Notes under the pieces: generated by a model | The model's input: the letters and a program-made list of their open reading frames with translations, nothing else | Told to the model about the DNA's origin: nothing | Databases searched by the model: none | Part shown: in pieces, positions 56,069 to 64,000 of the stretch | Layout: each line of letters begins with the position of its first letter | Position numbering within the stretch: the stretch's first letter is position 1 | Position numbers and translations under genes: made by a program | Source: Pseudocercospora fijiensis CIRAD86 | Lineage: Eukaryota > Ascomycota > Dothideomycetes > Mycosphaerellales > Mycosphaerellaceae | Direction: 5' to 3' | Length of the DNA stretch: 64,000 bases | NCBI RefSeq assembly: GCF_000340215.1 | Contig: NW_006921541.1 | Span: 2,205,527-2,269,526, forward strand

Positions 56069-57118
56069 ATGCCATCAGGCAATGAAGCACGCCAGAAGAG
56101 AGTGACAGTGAGAGCTGCTTGTGAGGAGTGTAGGCTTCGAAAGACAAAGGCAGGACGGCCAATGCGACACGATTAGCATGTGAATGGTTCACTGACCAGT
56201 TCGTAGTGCGACGGTGTAAGACCGGCTTGCGGGCGCTGCGAGCACAGACGACAACCTTGCGTCTACAGCACAGAACCAGAAGAGAGTCGCAACGAAGCAC
56301 TGCGCAGGGTCTGGCAAGAACGCGAAGAGCAACACGGCAACCTTTTATCGATCTTGAACCTTCTTCGATCAGGGACCGAGCAGCAAGCACTCATCACCTT
56401 GCAGCGCATTCGCTCGGGAACAAGTATTCCTTCGATCGCGTCACCCGCGACGCCGTCCGAGGTTCAATCTATCGAAAGCCTGCGACAGCTCCGCAGCAGC
56501 GCGCAGGCCTTGATGTCGAACACTTCGACCGGCTCCCCTAGCAGCGTCACGTCTCCAGTCTCCGAAGGTTCGGTTACTGGACCCAGCACCCACTCCAGAG
56601 CTGATTCCGAATCGTCATCGGGCTCTAGAATGGTGCAATGCTCTACTGGATCTCGAGACGGCAAGAATGATCGACTGACGCTGGGCTACATCATCAACGA
56701 GGGCGCGCCCGAGTCTTATGCACCATCCACAAATGCAGCAGGCGCAGCATCAAGCAACGATCAATGCACATCATTCAGTTCGGCAAACGAGCGCGTCTGA
56801 TGTGGATTCCATCGCACGCCAGACGTCGAATACATCTGGGCCTTGCACCATGACGCTCAGGAATGCCAACTCTCTGCCAACGCACGGTAGTACAAGGCCA
56901 AGCGGTTAACCTGTCTCTGCTCATGACTTTGCTGGCCCAGAAGACGAGCCGCCAGGCAGTGCTGCAGGTCCCGACTGGAGCAAGTTTTACAGCCAGCTTT
57001 TTGGCGGGTGCTTTGCGGATAGATGTCTACTGGCGCGCTTAACGACCCTCGTTGAGGAGATGTCACAACGTTTGCCAATCACTTGTCTGGATCGGCCACT
57101 TACAGCAAGCACAATATA
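56069..57118 (+). pseudogene. Zn2Cys6 transcription factor, probably decayed
   Basis: Exon 1 56069-56149 ends in AACEECRLRKTK; exon 2 begins at 56207 with CDGVRPACGRCEHRRQPC, together a complete Zn2Cys6 binuclear cluster. The intron between (57 bp, CTGAC branch, GTAG end) starts with GC instead of GT. Exon 2 stays open to 56800 (224 aa in total). After that, gene-like sequence continues in two other frames: 56718-56909 (SASDVDSIARQTSNTSG) and about 56911-57118 (PDWSKFYSQLF, TTLVEEMSQRL). No introns fix these shifts, so I read a frameshifted pseudogene; a shortened working regulator is possible. It sits before a broken ABC transporter. Confidence 0.65.
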
Positions 57119-57464
57119 CATTTAGCCTCATCACATACCACAAGAACGGGCAGTGATGGGCGTCATTTTGTATAGCAGCAGCGGTTCGGTTGCGCAGTGA
57201 ACCAAACGCAAGATCGCGGACCGCCTCATCAAGGATCGGGTTACTGTTTGGCTTGGTGCGGGACAGCGGTGGGTGAAATTGTACAACTGAGTATAGATGC
57301 GCCGCTCATGCACTAAAACGGCACCTGTAGGGATGCTGTCGGGGCAAGGGTCGTGGCAAATGAAATGAAAGCAGGTGAGTAGCCCGGTCATGCGCCCCAA
57401 GCGGTTGCATGTATCGTACAAGGCATTTGCCACCATCACTTCCACTCTGCTTCTGGACTCAAAA
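57119..57464. other. Intergenic region
   Basis: About 345 bp between the decayed regulator and the decayed transporter; nothing recognised. Confidence 0.5.
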
Positions 57465-59560
57465 TGAACATTTTTCTAGCTTCTCAAATTCGGCATCTCT
57501 CAGAGCTTATATCAGCGCCTCGTGCCGTTCTTATTGGGTTAGGCAGCATGTTAGCAAGCGCTAACTCTTGTCATAGGACCCAGATCATGCAGTACTTTCC
57601 AAATGTGCCTTAGGCCTATTACCATACATCCACGCCGCGCTGGTTGGAATTCTCGCCAGTTATATGATTCTAGAGAAACTCCTTCGCCATGGCACTCCGA
57701 CTTGGTCCAGAGATTCAGCACGCGAGCATGCACTGATAGATTGCGAAAGACCTCGACAACATCCTTCTCAACCTCACTGCTTCTGGGCCATTCTGCTTGG
57801 CATTCTGTCGATTGTTGGAACAACAACTCAGGTAGCTTCTTTGACCCTTCAACCTGGTCTTACAACACTCCCCACTCTCGTGTCCTGGGTATGTCCGGAG
57901 CTCACCTACGATCTTCTGTGGAATTCGCGCTGATGCTGTTCTTAGATTCTCCTCGTGCTCATTCTTGCTGCGAAACGACCGCGTACATGCCCAACGAACC
58001 TTCTCCTATCCTACATAACTGCGTTGTTTATCCACGTGGCATTCTGCGTAACGCCCACACTGACGAGCGACACTGTTCGGTATTGCCATGGAATTTCAGG
58101 TGTAGCAAGCGGGATGTCTCTCCTTGGTATGCTTCTTATGCCTTACCCTCCGTCCCCACTGCTTGACAAGGAATCATCATCACTAGGAACAGACCCCGGC
58201 AAATCTCTGCGCGGTCCGGAGGAGAACCTGACCATGATCCAATTTCTCACTGTATCTTGGATGAATCCCATCATTTCTCTTGGGAGATGTGGCCGTCTGG
58301 ATGAATCGTATGTGTGGCAGCAGCCTGTATTGGGTCTCGAGTGCTCGCGAGTATGCGAAAAGTTCAAAGAATTCAGGGGTTCCGTCTTGAGCCGCCTCTG
58401 TCAATCCAATGCCGTCGATTTAGTCGTTATAGGCATGCTCGCAATGTTTGAATTAGCTTGCGGTAAGTCGTGACGGTCTTGTATAAGCAAGCATACAAAT
58501 GGCGAATGTACGATACACTGACGACATGTTTATAGAGGCCATGCTGCCATTGCTCCTCAAGGAAATTCTTCGATCAATGGACACTTCTCCATCTCGCAAA
58601 GGTGTGATCTTGACCTACGCACCGATCACATTAGGTGTGCAGTTCGCGAATACGCAAATGGAAATCATTCATGCATGGTATGGCTGGAGATGCTATGAGA
58701 GAAGTCGATGTGTGTGTACCATGATGATTTTTGGAAAAGCGCTGTCCAGGAAGAGTACAATTGGTTCTACTGCGCGACAACCAGTCGCCAACTTGTCCGG
58801 TCAACCGCAGAGGGTGTCTATTCCGACGGAGTGGAGCAGGTTTGGCAGAATTTTCGGACGTCACTTGCTGGCAGAAGATCGCAAGCCTCACCGGGTTACA
58901 ACTCCCGGAAAGATCCTGAATCCTTTCAGAGGAGACGCGTATGCAATCTCGCAACGCTTCTGGGAGTTTGATCAACTCCTCAAGGCGCCCATCGGCATTG
59001 TTATTGCCGCAGCCTTGGTCTGGCAGCTTCTTGGGCCAGCTTGCTACCTAGGCATCCTATCCCTCGTCGTCTCCCAGGTCGGGAGCGCCCTACTGATAAG
59101 GACTTTAGTTCAGTACGAGCGCCAGAGGAAATTGGCTACCGACGAACAACTCCAGCAATCATCTCCATTTCTAGAAAGCATTCGACATTTGCGTTGGTAC
59201 AACTGGCAAAACCACTGGCTAGAACAAGTACAATCAGCGCGAAGCAAAGAACTTTTCGCGCGGCTGAAATTCGCACTCCTACAAGCAACGAACCGATTCA
59301 TCAACGTTTTGTCCAGCTCGCTTCTGCCAGTCCTCGCCTTTTTTGCCTACACCAAATTCGCGCATCGTCCTCTCACTGTGGACTTGATGGATGAGGCTAC
59401 TGCGTCGCTGGACGCGGAGAGTGGGAGTCGAGTCCAGGAGATCTTGAAGCGGGAATGGCAGGGGATAACAAGAATTACGATCGCACACCGTGTTGAGGCG
59501 GTGAAAGATGCGGACTTTGAGATTTGTCTGAGTCGGGGGGAAGTGGAAAGGGCTGGACCA
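57465..59560 (+). pseudogene. ABCC (MRP-type) ABC transporter with a large internal deletion
   Basis: Pieces in changing frames spell out an ABCC transporter: hydrophobic TMD0 segments (YIHAALVGILASYMILEKL, FWAILLGILSIVG), the linker to TMD1 (PEENLTMIQFLTVSWMNPII), and TMD1 (DAYAISQRFWEFDQLLKAPI, RHLRWYNWQNHWLE, SLLPVLAFFAYTKFAH). At about 59385 the frame jumps from TMD1 straight to the end of the second nucleotide-binding domain (MDEATASLDAESGSRVQEIL, then ITIAHRVEAVKDAD). NBD1, TMD2 and the Walker A part of NBD2 are missing, roughly 800 residues, with early frameshifts as well. Both are visible directly. Such transporters export drugs or metabolites; this copy cannot. Confidence 0.82.
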
Positions 59561-60339
59561 TGGGCTTCGGCTATAGAATATACATGTAGCTGCTGCTACA
59601 CGTGCAGTTTTTGCCTTGTTGCGAGTACGTTCCCGAGCGTTACTGCATGGCGACTCGGCAAGATTAGGCTTATGCATCTGGCATGCTCTCAAAAATACTT
59701 CCGAGGGACAGGGCGTAGGCTTCCCGGCGCGAGCGATAGATGATCGTCGTCTTCATGATGTTTTCTGTCCAGCTCTTCCACGTCTATGGTCAGTAGTTGG
59801 CTTCTCGCGCTGGTAGGCGGGTGGGTTGCAAAACATCGACGATGTGGTTACTGCGTTGGAGAGTTGTGGTCCAATTGATGTGGCACCATCCCTCCGTTAC
59901 AACCCGCGATCAGGCACTAGTGACCTGCTGTACCCACATTGGATCCTTCGTGGAGATCATTGTGACGCAGGAGAGCATGTGATGATCGGCAGGGTGGTGG
60001 GGGTGGAGGGGTAATGGGAGTGGAGGGGCAACATCGATCAGTATGACTTGGTGAAGGTGATGGCGAGCAAACGTGGTCAAATGGGCGAACACGAGCATGA
60101 GAAGAATGGAACAGATTGGCACAGCTGAATAATTCACAGGAAGCAATTTGATTCTGGGGTATTTAACAACTCGTCGTCTCCTAGGACGGAAAGAAGTCTG
60201 CCGTAAAACTCATAATCCCATCGTGACAAAGGCTGGGATGGATGTTAGATCTGGTACAGCAGGCTTTGTGGCAAGAATGGACATACTCATGTCATTCCAT
60301 GCTCAGGTTCCATGCTCAGGTGTACTCAATTGCACGCCC
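59561..60339. other. Intergenic region
   Basis: Tail of the broken transporter frame (open to 59743 without homology) and the 3' flank of grg-1. Nothing else recognised. Confidence 0.5.
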
Positions 60340-60606
60340 TTAGATGGACTCCTTGTTTGCCTTAGCAGAAGTCTCATGCTTGGTCTGGTCGAGCTTGTCG
60401 CCAACGGCACCGGCGGCACCAGAGATGCGGTCGCCGATGGTGTTGTTTGGTGTGTTGCCCTTGGCCTGCTCCTTGTTGGCCTCCTTGCTGGCCTCCTTGG
60501 ACTTGCCCTGGACAGTCTCAGAGACGTAGTTGGCGGCGTTCTGGATGGAGTTGCCGAGCTGGCCGACGATGCCCTCGTTTGGCTTGTCAGCGTTTGGTGC
60601 AGACAT
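60340..60606 (-). CDS. grg-1: Glucose-repressible / clock-controlled protein GRG-1 (CCG-1)-like
   Basis: Single exon, 88 aa from the ATG at 60606; the frame is open upstream but that part is a CAACC-rich 5' leader. The core IQNAANYVSETVQGKSKEAS, then KEANKEQAKGN and AAGAVGDKLDQTKHETSAK is the GRG-1/CCG-1 signature. The protein is small, hydrophilic and has no cysteine. In Neurospora the gene is strongly induced by glucose starvation and the circadian clock; molecular function is not established. Regulation here is expected to be similar but was not read from the sequence. Confidence 0.9.
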   Translation of the reverse strand: MSAPNADKPNEGIVGQLGNSIQNAANYVSETVQGKSKEASKEANKEQAKGNTPNNTIGDRISGAAGAVGDKLDQTKHETSAKANKESI

Positions 60607-60672
60607 GTTGGTGGTTGGGTTGGTTTGGTGTGAGGTTGGGTTGGTGTGGTTTGGGTTGGTGTGAGGTTGCTT
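60607..60672 (+). repeat. GGTTGGGTTGG-rich tract in the grg-1 5' leader
   Basis: Repeated (T)GGTTGGGTTGG and GGTGTGAGGTTG units on the plus strand, hence CCAACC units on the transcribed-sense (minus) strand directly before the start codon. Pyrimidine/CAAC-rich leaders are usual for highly expressed fungal genes. Confidence 0.7.
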
Positions 60673-62169
60673 GAGTGTCTTGGGGTGTGTGTCTTTGTCG
60701 GTGACTGAGGTAGAAGAAGAGGTGTGAAGACTTCTTATAACAGTTGCTTGGGCAGCCGGTAGCTGTTTGCGTCGCAGAAGGCATGCACGCACGTCATGCC
60801 AGCGTCACAGGCATGCACGTGCCTCCGGTGGAGCAGGCGCCACACTTCACTGACGCCTCACATTTGGTCAGAAGGCCAGCTTTGTTCGCGGCTTTTTTGC
60901 AGATGCGTCATTGGTCTGCGGTCTGCTGGCCAAGTTTTGCGGAAACATGATATCATTTCTGGTTACGTTCCATGGTGCGCACGAGAACGGAGCCAATAGG
61001 CCTAGAACGGAAGGAGAGCTGGGACATTGGGAAGGGGCGCCGCCTCCAAGACTCTGCCATTGCCTCGATATGGCACTGTGGCTTCCAATCTGATGAGGCA
61101 ATAATAATTACTGCCAGCTATCTCTACCATCTTCTGCAGGCGCGATGGCGCGAGGGCGCGAGCACTCATGCGCTCACTGGGCTCCGGTCTGTCGCCTTTC
61201 GCCTTCTCACGTGCCATCTCTTACACTTGTCCCTGAGGTGTAGCACGGAAGCTCTGATCTGAGCTGCAACGTTGATGAAGACATCGCGATCGATTCGAAG
61301 CAGGGAGATACCATGTGTGGGTACTGGAACGTGCAGCCGTCGCATCTAGACTGCCGAATCTGGCACAGAGGGAACATTTGCGTTGTAGAGCATGTTGTAC
61401 AATTTTCACTGCGAGACTGGAGAGGGAGAGGGAGAGGGAGAGGGAGAGGGAGAGGGAGCATGCGAGTGCTGTCTCCAGAGTCCACGATGAGATCCCGCCC
61501 ACTTCCCGATCCATGCAATCTTCCGCCAAACGAATCGAGCCTTCCCTTCGCCCTCACCCACGTCCACCTACAGCTTGGTATAATGCCTGAACCGTTCGTT
61601 GTTTCTTACCCATTTGGTGGCCCTGCGCAACACTCAGACTAGATCAATTACAAGGTAGCCAGATTCGGATTCTTATTACTGCAGTTTGATTGGAAGCGGC
61701 AGTTGCATGCCAACACTAATGAGAATTCTGCTCTATGACCACCGCCATTATTCTTTACTTAGGTGTGCACTCCTTCATGGTCCATCAGCCTTTCGATCAG
61801 ATGCCCGACACAATAATCAGTGCAGACATATAGTAACGCCACCACATCCACGAGCAGATGACGCTCAATCACTGGCAGCAAGGGCATAACATACCCGCAG
61901 TCTATTCGTGTGTATATAGGTTTTGCATGTATCGCAGCCCAAGCCTCATGATTGACACTTGTTTCCCTGCTCTTGCCATTCGAGTCACCTTTGGCCCTGT
62001 GATCCAATGTGACCGACCGCCACTTCCAACAACAAGGCGATGTATGCATTGCTTTCAATCATGCTGTAGTCCGGTAGGTTTCCTTCAGGAGAGGGACAAG
62101 ATGGTACGTCGAGCGACGGCGATCGACGATCCGTTCTTCCATTCTTTTCTGCCCCGCGAGGACGACCTC
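60673..62169. other. Gene-free region up to the right transposon island
   Basis: About 1.5 kb upstream of grg-1, presumably holding its promoter. ORFs on both strands are short and without domains. It contains a GGGAGA microsatellite. Base texture changes abruptly to RIP-mutated DNA at about 62170. Confidence 0.5.
61420..61459 (+). repeat. (GGGAGA)n microsatellite
   Basis: Six to seven nearly perfect tandem copies of a purine hexamer. Confidence 0.9.
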
Positions 62170-62831
62170 GTTGCGTAAGACGGTTCCCGCTCTATCCCCT
62201 TAACCGCCTCCGTGGTTAAGTCCGTCGAACACCTACCCTAGCAATCCCCTTGTTAGGTTCCACTTTCTATGCTAAATCCGGTGTAGCCCTATATAAAACT
62301 GTATCGCCCCTCGAATAGCGATCGTGTCCAATTAGAGCTCGGATTTAGCCGTAGTAGAGCTTAAGGTTAAGAAGCCGACACTCTTACGAGTCGTCGCTAG
62401 TAAAGGTTCTATAGTCTAAACTCTACTAAGTAAAGGTATAGAAGGTATAGAAGAAGGTATATAATAGAAGCGCTAAGTATACTATTAAGATAGATATATA
62501 GACTATATAGACTATAGATTAAGACCTTCTAATAACTAATTAGCTACTAACTAAGTTTCGGCTATCTTATATACGCCGTCGACTAAGTCGCTATAAGCTT
62601 AGTAAAAAGATACTTCTAGTACTAATTAAACCGCCGAGTCTACTTAAGAAGTAGTTTAATATTAGTCTACTTATAGTAAAGGTTAACCGCCTCGTAAAGG
62701 TAGTAAGGGACTTAAGAGTAGACGTAAACCTTCTATAGAAGAAGGAGGTTAAGGAGTCGCTAGTAGTAGCTACTACTAAAGAAGGCTCTCGAAGTAAGGT
62801 AATAGTTATTAAAAGGGCGGAGTTTAAAGTA
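62170..62831. other. RIP-mutated DNA, element not identified
   Basis: Starts at a sharp change in texture and is stop-filled in all frames. It does not match the left island beyond the LTR edge, so it belongs to a different element or the far side of an insertion site. Confidence 0.55.
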
Positions 62832-63560
62832 CTATAAGAAAATAGGTATATAGCAACGTATAGAACACCCTCTACTAATCGCCGTAGTAGAAAGTAGAAC
62901 TAAACCGTACCTTTTTTAGAATAGGGCAGAGTGTTTACTATTAACTAGGCTACGTACAAATAGTATATATACTAAGCTAGTAACCGAGTATATCCGTACG
63001 AGCGACCGAGCTTTTCCGCGTATACGCTAAGTAGGCTTTACGCTAGCGAGACAGCACCGCAGTATACGTAATAATATTATATAATTGTTATATAGGCTTG
63101 CTAAGGCATAATAGGAGACTTTACTTACTTAGGTTCTTATAATTATCTCCTTTCCCTAGTATAGCTATCCTAGCTATAGGGTAATATAGTAAATTATACT
63201 ATTTCTTATACTCTACGCTATACTTGCGCGTCTTATACGTACTTGTCGCTAGGCTATAGTTGCTAGGCACGTTATAATTTACCTCGTAGTTGCTTGTTTA
63301 TTTATAGATTTAAAGCGCGGCTACTTCTAGTACTAACTAGAGGTTGCCTAAATTTCTAAGAACGCGGTAGCTACGCGAGAACGCAAGCTATCCGAAAGCG
63401 AGGCGAGTATTTAAAGCATTCGAAGCCCGCTTAAAAACTTCTTCTTTTTCTAAGCGCTCCGAATACTATACGCCTACGCCCCGCCTACTCTACCCTTACG
63501 CCCTTCTAGTATTACTTAAAGATTTTTCTTTTTTAAATATCTATCTAAAAAAACATTACT
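62832..63560 (+). repeat. LTR-like block (plus orientation), inverted copy of 2109-2838
   Basis: Reverse complement of the left-hand block over about 730 bp. Its start, TATAAGAAAATAGGTATA, is the RIP-mutated form of the left copy's TGTAAGAAAATGGGTATG. It ends at the A-rich stretch just before the gag-like ATG at 63562. Confidence 0.65.
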
Positions 63561-63561
63561 A

Positions 63562-63960
63562 GTATGTCTACCCCTTCGCGTACCTTAGGTAAGCGCGCTA
63601 TAGGCGTACCGCCCTCGATACCTACTACGCCTGCCTAGCGCCTACTAAAAGTCTTAGAGGGCTATACTCGTTACTTTAGGCATATAATAGCTAACGGTAC
63701 GTTTTCTCGCCCTTTGCTACGTATACGCGCTTTGCAACTAACTCGCTTTAGACGACCTATCTAAGCTCTATATAGGCGGCAATATAGACCCTACTACTAA
63801 GCGTAACTATAATCGCTGCTATAGCAGCTATTATACCTATACTCCTATTATAGTATACGCGCTCGTAGCGCTACTAGCGCGCATTCGCGCTATATACGCT
63901 ATGCGCGACCTTTACGATCTAGACGGCTACGACTCCGTCGAGGAGTCTAACGAGGGGTGA
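63562..63960 (+). pseudogene. RIP-degraded gag-like ORF start
   Basis: Begins with ATG and STPSRTLGKRAIGVPPS, then stop-interrupted sequence leading to LYDLDGYDSVEESNEG. It aligns with the minus-strand reading of 1255-2108. The element continues beyond the right edge. No domain recognised; gag is inferred from its place after the LTR. Confidence 0.55.
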
Positions 63961-64000
63961 CACGTGGACGAGGCTAACTTAGACGCTATAGTCGTACGTA

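Noticed and set aside
59561..59743. C-terminal extension of the ABC transporter remnant.
   Set aside because: Cys-rich continuation after the NBD2 end has no similarity to ABC proteins and is simply read-through of a dead frame.

Overview
The window is nuclear DNA of a filamentous ascomycete (Pezizomycotina). Short introns of about 48-65 bp with CTNAC/CTAAT branch points, a Zn2Cys6 regulator, a GRG-1-type protein, several LPAELRNEIYE-type F-box-like ORFs and transposons riddled with C-to-T/G-to-A stop codons all point that way. Dothideomycetes, and perhaps Mycosphaerellaceae, is my best guess, but that is inference. ORF starts at GTG/TTG/CTG were not accepted for nuclear genes, so starts were moved to ATG and splice sites were read from the sequence.

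Layout. 1-8.45 kb and 62.17-64.0 kb are dead transposon islands: chromodomain Gypsy retrotransposon remnants on the plus strand (1-1.15 and 3.24-4.76 kb), an integrase-core (DDE) remnant on the minus strand (6.8-8.4 kb), and one LTR plus gag-like block present at both ends in opposite orientation (1.25-2.84 kb minus; 62.83-63.96 kb plus). The mutation pattern is that of repeat-induced point mutation (RIP). The roughly 54 kb between is a gene-bearing island.

Gene island, left to right: TLDc/OXR1-like protein; molybdenum-cofactor-sulfurase-like PLP enzyme; divergent pair rps20 / cue3 (RQT complex); a small TFIIB/cyclin-fold-like protein; GCNA/SprT protease with HMG-like tail; mog1; two hypothetical genes; a monocarboxylate-type MFS transporter; a gene-poor GC-rich stretch; a tandem RING pair in which the first copy is broken; divergent pair eIF3e / mitochondrial mL49; a cysteine-rich secreted-like remnant; a coiled-coil protein; a Swiss Army Knife HAD protein; a five-exon serine-recombinase-like gene; a small repeat array; an ASPM-like spindle protein; convergent F-box-like ORFs; an FBXO21-like F-box protein; a decayed Zn2Cys6 regulator; a decayed ABCC transporter; and grg-1.

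Most genes are housekeeping (translation, import, RNA and protein quality control, spindle) and form no pathway. The right third (55-60 kb) is decaying, with a regulator and an ABC transporter both broken.

The most unusual item is the gene at 41.0-44.45 kb. It encodes about 1077 aa with a serine-recombinase-like catalytic domain that keeps the R-x-S and DRLxR signatures, a second degenerate copy of that domain, a dense CxC array and three tandem four-cysteine modules. I know of no described fungal system with this architecture; that is from memory, and a profile search would decide it.
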